11,006 nucleotides of DNA, taken from positions 1 through 11,006 of the forward strand of contig JBMNUL010000086.1 of NCBI GenBank assembly GCA_050946255.1, given 5' to 3'. This document shows positions 4,998 through 10,604 of the stretch, one piece after another; positions within the stretch are counted from its first letter, which is position 1; every line of letters begins with the position of its first letter. The position numbers and the translations under genes were made by a program. The DNA comes from JBMNUL01 sp050946255. GTDB lineage: Bacteria > Actinomycetota > Coriobacteriia > Coriobacteriales > CADBOM01. Under the pieces are notes generated by a model, which was not told the DNA's origin, ran no database searches, and worked only from the letters and a program-made list of their open reading frames with translations.

Positions 4998-6815
4998 GTA
5001 GGTAAGAAGCTTTGCTCCATGCTGAGCATAGTGCTTTTGCTTGGCATCTTAATGCCCGCCGGAGCTTTAGGGGCCGCTGCAGACCAAGGCGACAGCAGCG
5101 ATACCACAATCGGTGAAACAACATCAAGCACCTCTGAGGAGAGCGCCAGCAGTGGAACAGACCAGAATCTCCTCACCTATGAAACGACCAATGACGCGTC
5201 GGAGAGCTCGATGGTGGACAACGCAGCGAGCTCGAACTCTAACGATTCGAGCTCTAGCGATTCGTCTACTGAGACAACTTTGAATGCATCTAACACCTAT
5301 ACGGTGGCAGAGACCACAGCGGCCGCAGGCTACGAGCTCAACCAAACGGAACAATACGTTGATGTCTCCTCTTCGGGAGACATAACCCTCCTTGATGGGG
5401 ACACCTCCACAACTACTTCCATTTCTGTGACAAAGGTATGGTACGGAGAGCCTTACGGTTCCGTGACAATTCACCTGTTCGCCGATGGCACCGACACCGG
5501 CAAGGAGCTCGTGCTCAGCTCTGACAACGGCTGGACCGACTCGTTCGACGACTTGAGTGTCTACGACTCTGATGGCAACGAGATAGACTACTCCGTCGAA
5601 GAGGACTCTATAGATGGCTATACTACCGCTATCGCAGGCTACGCCTCGACCGGCTTCACGGTTATCAACACACAAATTACCAGCGTTTCGGGCACCATAT
5701 CTTGGAACGACTCTTACAACCGGGACGGCCTGCGTCCTGACTACGTGACCATCAGCCTGCTCGTCGATGGAGTGGTGGATCAATCAGTGGCGGTGACGGC
5801 CGGAGACGGCGGCGCCTGGAACTTTTCCTTTGATGGCCTGCTCAAGTACAACTATGAAGATGGAACCCAGATATCCTATTCGGTCTCGGAGGACTCCGTC
5901 GACGGCTATACTACCGACATCGTCAGCGACTCGTCGGGCAACTTCTCCATCATCAACACCCACGAGCCGGAGACCACGGCGGTGAGCGTCTCGAAGGTCT
6001 GGGAGGACTCGGGAGACCAGGACGGGATCCGGCCGGACTCCGTGACCGTCCACCTGCTTGCCGACGGCGTCGACACCGGCGACACTCTGGTCCTCAGCTC
6101 TGACAACGGCTGGACCGACTCGTTCGACGACCTCTACGTCTACTCGGGCGGGAACGAGATAACCTACACCGTCTCCGAGGACTCCGTTGACGGCTACACC
6201 CCCACAATAACGGGCAACGCCGATTCGGGCTTCACCGTCACGAACACCCACGAGCCGGAGACCACCTCCGTCAGCGTCACCAAGTCCTGGGACGACTCCG
6301 ACGACCAGGACGGGATTCGGCCGGACTCCGTCACCGTGCAGCTCTACGCCGACGGTGAGGCCTACGGCGACCCGGTGGAGCTGAGCTCGGACAACGGGTG
6401 GGCCTACACTTGGTCGGACCTCTACGTCTACTCTGCCGGCGAGGCCATCGAGTACACGGTCTCAGAGACCGACGTGCCCGACGGATACACCTCCGACATC
6501 ACCGGCGACGCGTCGAGCGGCTTCACCATCACGAACACGCACGACCCCGAGACCACTATTGAGGGAAACACGGACAACTGGGACGAATCCCTCAACTCGG
6601 ACGACTCGAGCTCCGACTCCAGCTCCAGCTCCTCGGCAACCGACTCCCAAGACTCCGAAGATGCGGCCAGCGGATCATCGGATATGCCTCAGACAGGCGA
6701 CGGATTCCTATATGCGCCTTTGGTTCTTATCGGGTTGTTGAGTGCCTCTGCAATCACGGTCGCGCTGGCAAAGCGCCGTTCAATGAAGAACGCCGAATCA
6801 GATAGTTCTAAGTAA
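4995..6815 (+). CDS. Sortase-anchored CnaB-repeat surface protein (MPQTG motif)
   Basis: A 606-residue surface protein paralogous to the preceding adhesin. The signal peptide (KKLCSMLSIVLLLGILMPAGAL) is nearly the same as its neighbour's. A Ser/Thr-rich segment of about 65 residues leads into a half SpaA domain: from T101 only the E-box half (YTVAETTAAAGYEL) remains. Four CnaB-type modules follow with lysine/asparagine pairs K147/N225, I235/N321, K334/N417 and K430/N514. The second has Ile where the isopeptide Lys should be. Then come a Ser/Asp linker (about 530-560), the sorting signal MPQTG (564-568) with Met for Leu, a membrane helix and a basic tail (AKRRSMKNAE). No ligand-binding adhesin domain is left, so it may act as a spacer, a decoy or a minor pilin-like polymer subunit; this is inference. 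The TTG start is supported by homology from KKLCS onward. Confidence 0.9.
   Translation: MVGKKLCSMLSIVLLLGILMPAGALGAAADQGDSSDTTIGETTSSTSEESASSGTDQNLLTYETTNDASESSMVDNAASSNSNDSSSSDSSTETTLNASNTYTVAETTAAAGYELNQTEQYVDVSSSGDITLLDGDTSTTTSISVTKVWYGEPYGSVTIHLFADGTDTGKELVLSSDNGWTDSFDDLSVYDSDGNEIDYSVEEDSIDGYTTAIAGYASTGFTVINTQITSVSGTISWNDSYNRDGLRPDYVTISLLVDGVVDQSVAVTAGDGGAWNFSFDGLLKYNYEDGTQISYSVSEDSVDGYTTDIVSDSSGNFSIINTHEPETTAVSVSKVWEDSGDQDGIRPDSVTVHLLADGVDTGDTLVLSSDNGWTDSFDDLYVYSGGNEITYTVSEDSVDGYTPTITGNADSGFTVTNTHEPETTSVSVTKSWDDSDDQDGIRPDSVTVQLYADGEAYGDPVELSSDNGWAYTWSDLYVYSAGEAIEYTVSETDVPDGYTSDITGDASSGFTITNTHDPETTIEGNTDNWDESLNSDDSSSDSSSSSSATDSQDSEDAASGSSDMPQTGDGFLYAPLVLIGLLSASAITVALAKRRSMKNAESDSSK
5955..6556 (+). 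repeat. 288-bp coding tandem repeat (CnaB modules 3 and 4)
   Basis: The 20-nt string AACACCCACGAGCCGGAGAC occurs at 5955 and again at 6243, exactly 288 bp (96 codons) apart. Similarity continues through GGACGGGAT-CGGCCGGACTCCGT in both modules. In addition a 39-bp stretch at 5514-5552 (module 1) recurs without change at 6093-6131 (module 3). The pattern points to recent module duplication and gene conversion. Confidence 0.8.
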
Positions 6816-6861
6816 CCCAGAGGAACGTGGCAGACGTACTCTTCAGTAAAGTGGTACTAAT

Positions 6862-6908
6862 AGAGCAGGATGAACCTATTCAGTTGATGTAAAGGCTCAT
6901 CCTGCTCT
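6862..6908. repeat. Long inverted repeat downstream of the second adhesin gene
   Basis: Arms AGAGCAGGATGAACC (6862-6876) and GGCTCATCCTGCTCT (6894-6908) pair over 15 bp with one mismatch; the outer 12 bp are perfect. The loop is 17 nt. It lies 46 bp after the adhesin stop, but no T-run follows on either strand. It may protect the 3' end of the mRNA rather than act as an intrinsic terminator. Confidence 0.75.
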
Positions 6909-6926
6909 TGCAACAGCACCTTCTGC

Positions 6927-6982
6927 ATTCCGATTTAGCCATTCCGGTTTTGCAATACCGATTTCGATATATAGGTTTCGCT
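6927..6982. repeat. Four-copy 14-bp direct repeat (iteron-like)
   Basis: Units start at 6927, 6941, 6955 and 6969: ATTCCGATTTAGCC, ATTCCGGTTTTGCA, ATACCGATTTCGAT and ATATAGGTTTCGCT. The first three share AT-CCG-TTT in register at exactly 14-bp spacing. The fourth keeps 10 of 14 positions of the third. The period is not a multiple of three and no protein is encoded, so it is a DNA-level repeat. Function unknown. Confidence 0.65.
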
Positions 6983-7004
6983 ACGCCGCCACCCGCAATT
7001 ATTA

Positions 7005-7038
7005 GATGAGCGAGGCTTTTCGCCTCGATCATCTTTTT
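7005..7038 (+). terminator. Rho-independent terminator
   Basis: GATGAGCGAGGC (7005-7016) pairs with GCCTCGATCATC (7022-7033) around a TTTTC loop, with one mismatch in 12 bp, and is followed by TTTTT. It points rightward and probably ends the transcript of the second adhesin gene, about 190 bp after its stop. Confidence 0.8.
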
Positions 7039-7112
7039 AGCATTCTCAGGTAATGCATCTATCTAGAATGCCTAACAATCTTTCGGGTACCTAGCTCAAT
7101 CAGACAATCGAA

Positions 7113-7226
7113 CTACGAAGTCTTCCTGTGGCGCTTCGCGGTGAGCAGCAGCAGGATGCTGGCGCAGGCACCCACGCCGACCTCGGCAATCGCAATTGGG
7201 GAATCGCCCGTGGCAGGTAGACCAGA
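7113..7226 (-). pseudogene. Relic of an LPXTG surface protein: C-terminal sorting signal only
   Basis: Read on the minus strand, the frame gives SGLPATGDSP, a hydrophobic segment (about AIAEVGVGACASILLLL) and a basic tail AKRHRKTS, then TAG at 7115-7113. This is a complete cell-wall sorting signal: LPATG motif (codons starting at 7220), membrane helix and positive tail. Upstream in the same frame there is only a short Gly/Arg stretch and then a stop codon (7271-7269). There is therefore no protein body and no start. It is the stump of a third sortase substrate, opposite in orientation to the two adhesin genes. The rest was lost where the ACR3 fragment begins. Confidence 0.72.
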
Positions 7227-7228
7227 GC

Positions 7229-7725
7229 GTGCGCGTCCACCTCGGGGTCCCGATGGTTGCCGGGGCGATTACCCGAATCGTGGGCGTGAGGAGGCTCGGC
7301 GAGGAGGGTTACGAGCGGCGAGTCGTCCCGAAGATCTCGAAGGTTACCCCGGTCGCCCTGCTCTTCACCATAGTGGTCATGTTCTCGATGAAGGGCGACA
7401 TGATAGCGTCGCTGCCCTACGACATCTTGAGGATCGCCATCCCCTTGATTGCATACTTCTGCATCATGTTCTTCGCCAGCTCCTGGCTGGCAACCGTCTC
7501 GGCGCCGACTATCCCCGCATGGCGTCGGTGGCCTTCCCCGCCACGGGGAACAACTTCGAGCTCACCATCGCTGTGGCCGCCGCCACATTCGGGCTTAGCA
7601 GCGGGCAGGCCCTTGCGGCGGTAGTTGGCCCGTTGGTTGAGGTGCCCTTGCTCATCCTGTTGGTCAACGCCGCCCTCGCCCTCAAACGACGTTGGTACGG
7701 GGAAGGGGAACAACGGTCTCAATAA
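7229..7725 (+). pseudogene. acr3: ACR3-type arsenite efflux permease, 5'-truncated and frameshifted
   Basis: Two frames together give the C-terminal half of an ACR3-family arsenical permease (about 162 of the usual 350 residues). The first runs from about 7229 to 7489: VHLGVPMVAGAITR, KISKVTPVALLFTIVVMFS and LRIAIPLIAYFCIMFF. The second runs from 7489 to the TAA at 7723-7725: LGADYPRMASVAFPATGNNF, ELTIAVAAATFGL and VVGPLVEVPLLI. The switch lies in CTGGCAAC at 7487-7494. Restoring one G (CTGGGCAAC) rejoins WLG-NRLGADY, so a single-base deletion explains the break. The N-terminal half, which carries the family's essential cysteine, is absent. No arsR or arsC neighbour is visible. This is a dead gene and a trace of a lost arsenic-resistance locus; sequencing error could explain the frameshift but not the truncation. 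Confidence 0.82.
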
Positions 7726-7956
7726 CTCGATCCATCTGTAGCAAACTAGGCGAATCAGGTGTAAAAGACACAGAGTCCGAACAATCTGAGGCTCAAAAGA
7801 AATTCCCCCTCTTGCGAAAACAAGAGAGGGAATTGAAATCGGCTTTGAATAAGCCAGATTCATTATTCGAGAGGCTTTGCGGGCTATCTGAACGAACTGG
7901 TGCGTGACCGGTCACAACGGCGGAGCGTCCTGATTGCCGCAAGGAGCTTTGACTGG
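7726..7956. other. Convergent intergenic region
   Basis: This lies between the ACR3 relic and the 3' end of the minus-strand operon. It contains the minus-strand terminator (7792-7834), short GGCTT/AAGCC arms near 7841-7855 and the perfect 12-bp palindrome GTGACCGGTCAC at 7904-7915. No coding frame is convincing. Confidence 0.5.
7792..7834 (-). terminator. Rho-independent terminator of the minus-strand operon
   Basis: Arms 7801-7814 (AATTCCCCCTCTTG) and 7821-7834 (CAAGAGAGGGAATT) form a 14-bp stem with one mismatch and a 6-nt loop. In the minus direction the stem is followed by TTCTTTTG. In the plus direction no T-run follows. It lies about 120 bp past the flavoprotein stop codon and closes the operon. 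Confidence 0.8.
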
Positions 7957-8478
7957 CTATTTAAGCGACCGTCCGAAATCTCGAAGGGTGCCGCGAACTC
8001 GCTCCGAGGTCGCCATCCCCGTGGTGTATTCGAACACTCCCATGTCCTTGCACCCGAAGTAGCCATGTACAAATCCATGGTAGATGGTCTCGGCTGCCTT
8101 GTAGACGCCACTGGCTCCGGAGCAGAGGAAGAGCGCCGTCTTAGAGCATTTCCGCGGAATACCGAGGGCGTAGGTGCGGTGCAGGGCACAGGCGAGCTGT
8201 CCCGATATGGATCCGTAGTAGATGGGGGATGCCAGCACGAGCATGTCCATTTCGTCCCACTCATCGTAGATCTGCTGCATGTCGTCCTTCTGGGCGCATT
8301 CCCCATTCCCTCGCGTGTGGCAGAACTCGCAGGCGCGGCAGCCGGCGATGTTCATGTCTGCCACGTTGAACACGTCCACGGTGTGGCCCGCTTCACGCGC
8401 TCCTTCAGCGAACGCCTTCACCATCGCCCTCGTCCCGCCCTGCTCTCTAGGCGAGCCGCTCAATACCATGATTCTCAT
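7957..8478 (-). CDS. Flavodoxin-fold NAD(P)H:FMN reductase-like protein with CxxCxxC motif
   Basis: A 173-residue cytosolic flavoprotein. The first strand and phosphate-binding loop (VLSGSPREQGGTRAM, residues 5-19) and the isoalloxazine-contact loop (ASPIYYGSISGQL, 83-95) are typical of the NADPH-dependent FMN reductase / iron-sulfur flavoprotein superfamily. Between them, cysteines 47, 50, 53 and 61 form C-x2-C-x2-C-x7-C, close to the compact cluster motif of iron-sulfur flavoproteins, followed by the usual KDDMQQIYDEW. It probably moves electrons between a nicotinamide or ferredoxin donor and a small acceptor; the substrate is unknown. Start at 8478 is set by AGGAGG 8 nt upstream. It is the last gene of the four-gene operon, 12 nt after the cyclophilin-like gene, and is followed by a terminator. 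Confidence 0.88.
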   Translation of the reverse strand: MRIMVLSGSPREQGGTRAMVKAFAEGAREAGHTVDVFNVADMNIAGCRACEFCHTRGNGECAQKDDMQQIYDEWDEMDMLVLASPIYYGSISGQLACALHRTYALGIPRKCSKTALFLCSGASGVYKAAETIYHGFVHGYFGCKDMGVFEYTTGMATSERVRGTLRDFGRSLK

Positions 8479-8490
8479 GAAAAAAGCCTC

Positions 8491-8859
8491 CTACTCTGCA
8501 ACCTCAACTTGGACGTCGTAGCTCCCCGAGAGCGAACGGATGCGTGCCAGGTCCTCTTCGGCGATGCGGCCCATGACCACTTGATCTCCGTAAGTCTTGG
8601 AATCCTCCTCGCCGTCGTATAGGATGGCGAACCATCCGCCTCCGGGGTTGTAGTTCACGTCGCCGTTCGTCCACCCCCTGTGGACCTGCGATTCCTCATA
8701 GGGGAGCGAGAAGGGCATGCGTCCGCAGAAGTCGATGCCGGTCCCGTTCACGTGGATCGTGACAGGGAGGTGGGATGCGAAAGCACTGGCCGTCTCGGTG
8801 TCGTTCAGCTCTGCTGTGACGGCTGTATCGCCGAATTGGAGGGAAATCTTGTTTGCCAT
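8491..8859 (-). CDS. Cyclophilin-like fold protein (soluble)
   Basis: A 122-residue protein without signal peptide. It shows the small all-beta cyclophilin-like pattern: an opening strand (ISLQFGDTAVTAELNDTETA), a central HLPVTIHVNG strand, the segment GDVNYNPGGGWFAILYDGEE (about 66-85) and a final strand YDVQVEVAE. Proteins of this family are often encoded next to flavin reductases and LysR regulators, and their biochemical role is largely unknown. They lack the proline-isomerase active site of true cyclophilins, so I do not call it an isomerase. AGGAG lies 7 nt before the ATG at 8859. It sits 15 nt after its lipoprotein paralogue and 12 nt before the flavoprotein gene, so the three are almost certainly co-translated. 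Confidence 0.82.
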   Translation of the reverse strand: MANKISLQFGDTAVTAELNDTETASAFASHLPVTIHVNGTGIDFCGRMPFSLPYEESQVHRGWTNGDVNYNPGGGWFAILYDGEEDSKTYGDQVVMGRIAEEDLARIRSLSGSYDVQVEVAE

Positions 8860-8874
8860 TTGAGGTCTCCTATC

Positions 8875-9444
8875 TCATTGCTGCTTGGTGATGGTCACTT
8901 GGACGTTGCCCGAGCCTACTGCATCCGCGAGGCCCTCCGGGTCATCCAGCGAACCTGCGAACTGGTAGCTGTAGCCTGGGTTCGAATGGTCTTCGTAGAA
9001 AAGAACGATGTAGTCCCCCGAGTAAATCCAGATCTCCCCGGAGTGGAGCTCGCTTGGGGTTTCCTCGGTACCGGGGAAGTCCTGACCCGTCTTGTAGTAC
9101 TTTTCGTTTCCAGAAAGTTCGCTCATGTCGAGCACTAGCGGCAGGCGATGTTCAAGCTCTGCGGCGGCCTCGGTATCCCCGAATGTTCCCAAGAAGGTCT
9201 TGCCACCGACTTCTATCTGGAACTTGTTCATATCGTTTCCTTCCGTTGTGGATTGATCCGTCTGAGCAGTGGCCTCTTCGCTTTCTGTCGATGTGGCTTC
9301 TGTTGTTGAGGAATTCCCTGAAGCCTGTTCCTGCGCGCTCTGGCTCGTGCAGCCCATGAGGGGCATGGCGAGAAGTAGGAATGCGAAAACGATGACTACA
9401 GCTGCCATAAATGCTCTTTTGGAATGTCCTCCTCGATCAATCAT
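8875..9444 (-). CDS. Lipoprotein with cyclophilin-like domain
   Basis: A 189-residue secreted lipoprotein. A basic start (MIDRGGHSKR) and hydrophobic core (FMAAVVIVFAFLLLAMP) lead to the lipobox L29-M-G-C32. A Ser/Thr/Glu/Gln-rich tether spans 33-71. The C-terminal domain (72-189) is cyclophilin-like: FQIEVGGKTFLGTFGDTEAA, HRLPLVLDMSEL, GDYIVLFYEDHSNPGYSY and VQVTITKQQ. It aligns by eye with the next gene product. I chose ATG 9444 because it lies 11 nt after the upstream stop with AAGG 7 nt before it. The open frame runs further upstream but only by overlapping the hydrolase gene. Met72 is preceded by GGAAGGAAACGAT, itself a good ribosome-binding site, which hints that the leader was added to a once independent gene. 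Anchored outside the membrane, it may bind the operon's substrate. Confidence 0.85.
   Translation of the reverse strand: MIDRGGHSKRAFMAAVVIVFAFLLLAMPLMGCTSQSAQEQASGNSSTTEATSTESEEATAQTDQSTTEGNDMNKFQIEVGGKTFLGTFGDTEAAAELEHRLPLVLDMSELSGNEKYYKTGQDFPGTEETPSELHSGEIWIYSGDYIVLFYEDHSNPGYSYQFAGSLDDPEGLADAVGSGNVQVTITKQQ
9229..9243 (-). promoter_or_regulatory. Internal ribosome-binding site before Met72 of the lipoprotein
   Basis: On the minus strand, AAGGA followed by AACGAT precedes an in-frame ATG (9231-9229) at the first residue of the cyclophilin-like domain (MNKFQIEV). A ribosome starting here would make a cytosolic 118-residue domain, close in length to the 122-residue paralogue downstream. Confidence 0.45.
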
Positions 9445-9455
9445 CCGGATGCCTT

Positions 9456-10430
9456 CTATCCCAAGTAGGTGCGCAGGAACTGCTCGATCTTGTCGAAGGG
9501 GATCTTGTCGGTATCGTAGAGGTCGGTGTGGTTGGCGCCGGGCACGATCACGAGCTCCTTGTTGTCGCCCTTGAGCAGCTTGAAAGCGTCCTCCGAGAAG
9601 TAACGGGAGTGTGCGTTCTCGCCATGCACCATGAGGACGGCGCTCTCTATCTCTCCTGCATAGCACTGAATGCGATAGTTGAGCAGTCCGAGGTCGGAGG
9701 TCACGTTCCAACCTCCGTTGGGGTTGACCGAGCGCGGATGATATCCACGACCCCTGTAGTACTCCACGTAGTCCTTGAGGAACTGCGGGGCATCTTCTGG
9801 GGCGACATCGGGCAGACCGCCCGAGCGCGCATACGATCCTGCCTTGTAGTCGGCGATGCGCTGGGCGTTGAGTGCCACCTTCTTCTGGTGACGCTTCTCT
9901 GCACTGTCCTCGGAGTCAAAATACCCGTTCGCGGTCACTCTGGTCATGTCGTACATCGTCGAGGTCACGGTGGCCTTCACGCGCGTGTCGAGTGCTGCGG
10001 TGTTGAGCGCCATGCCACCCCAACCGCAGATTCCCACGATGCCGATCCTCTCGGGATCTACGTCGTCGCGGCAGCTCAGGTAATCCACGGCGGCCTGGAA
10101 ATCCTCGGTGGAGATGTCGGGCGATGCAACGTTTCGTACGGTTCCGCCGGACTCGCCCGTGAACGAGGGGTCGAACGCTACAGTGAGGAAGCCGCGCTCC
10201 GCGAGCGTCTGAGCGTAGAATCCGGATGCCTGCTCTTTCACAGCTCCGAACGGGCCACATACCGCGACCGCAGCAAGAGTGCCCTCCGCGTTCTTGGGCT
10301 TGTAGAGATCCGCGGCAAGCGTGATGCCATAACGGTTGACGAAGGTGACTTTCTCATGGTCGACTTTGTCGGACTTGGCGAATACCTTGTCCCATTCCTT
10401 GGTTAGATTGAGGTTTTCGGTTGCAAACAT
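9456..10430 (-). CDS. Alpha/beta hydrolase with Cys nucleophile (YcjY/dienelactone-hydrolase-like)
   Basis: A 324-residue cytosolic hydrolase. The opening segment VTFVNRYGITLAADLYKPKN and the oxyanion-hole segment VCGPFGAVKEQASGFYAQTL (about 57-76) are typical of the YcjY-like branch. The nucleophile elbow reads G133-I-C135-G-W-G, so cysteine takes the place of the usual serine. E271 (MVHGENAHSRYFSE) is the likely acid and H301 (PGANHTDLYD) the catalytic base. A Cys/acid/His triad resembles dienelactone hydrolases and suggests an ester, thioester or lactone substrate; which one is unknown. It is the first gene of the minus-strand operon, with AGGAG 6 nt before its ATG. It is transcribed away from the LysR gene, and its stop lies 11 nt before the lipoprotein start. 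Confidence 0.88.
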   Translation of the reverse strand: MFATENLNLTKEWDKVFAKSDKVDHEKVTFVNRYGITLAADLYKPKNAEGTLAAVAVCGPFGAVKEQASGFYAQTLAERGFLTVAFDPSFTGESGGTVRNVASPDISTEDFQAAVDYLSCRDDVDPERIGIVGICGWGGMALNTAALDTRVKATVTSTMYDMTRVTANGYFDSEDSAEKRHQKKVALNAQRIADYKAGSYARSGGLPDVAPEDAPQFLKDYVEYYRGRGYHPRSVNPNGGWNVTSDLGLLNYRIQCYAGEIESAVLMVHGENAHSRYFSEDAFKLLKGDNKELVIVPGANHTDLYDTDKIPFDKIEQFLRTYLG

Positions 10431-10454
10431 GGCTGACTCCTTTGTCTTGAGAGG

Positions 10455-10504
10455 TTCTTGGACTTTTCAATCGTTCTCTTGGCCTGTAATTATTTTCTCT
10501 TGGC
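10455..10504. repeat. Three TTGG direct repeats phased at 21 bp
   Basis: TTCTTGG (10455-10461), TTCTCTTGGC (10474-10483) and TTCTCTTGGC (10495-10504) place their TTGG cores at 10458, 10479 and 10500, exactly 21 bp (two helical turns) apart. They lie 25-75 bp upstream of the hydrolase start, in the LysR/hydrolase divergent region. They look like same-face protein binding sites. Confidence 0.6.
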
Positions 10505-10543
10505 AAGCGAATTATTACCAATACTTATTAGCTAAGAACTAAA

Positions 10544-10558
10544 ATGCTTAATGAGCAT
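10544..10558. promoter_or_regulatory. LysR-type box (T-N11-A palindrome)
   Basis: ATGCT-TAATG-AGCAT is an interrupted perfect palindrome containing T10545-N11-A10557, the classic LysR-family recognition pattern. It lies 46 bp upstream of the LysR start and about 115 bp upstream of the hydrolase start, suited to autoregulation and activation of the divergent operon. A second, shorter symmetric site, CTTA-TTAGC-TAAG (10524-10536), could be the activation half-site. Confidence 0.65.
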
Positions 10559-10604
10559 GGTTTGATTAACTGCAAAAATTTCTAACTTGAATCTGGAGCT
10601 GCAT

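Larger units (their letters stand above)
6816..7112. other. Non-coding region with hairpin, 14-bp tandem repeat and terminator
   Basis: No gene is seen in these 297 bp. Three structures fill it: a 15-bp-arm hairpin at 6862-6908, a four-copy 14-bp direct repeat at 6927-6982, and a rho-independent terminator at 7005-7038. Each is listed separately. Confidence 0.6.

Noticed and set aside
5955..6556. Insertion sequence or mobile repeat
   Set aside because: The 288-bp repeats are in-frame protein modules of a surface protein, with no transposase or terminal inverted repeats.
7141..7725. Intact 194-residue gene
   Set aside because: Only its second half (from about 7489) matches ACR3. The first half is out of frame with the ACR3 sequence and antisense to the LPATG relic, so it is part of a pseudogene.
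9445..9711. N-terminal extension of the lipoprotein frame
   Set aside because: It overlaps the conserved end of the alpha/beta hydrolase. The lipoprotein signal peptide begins properly at 9444 with its own ribosome-binding site.
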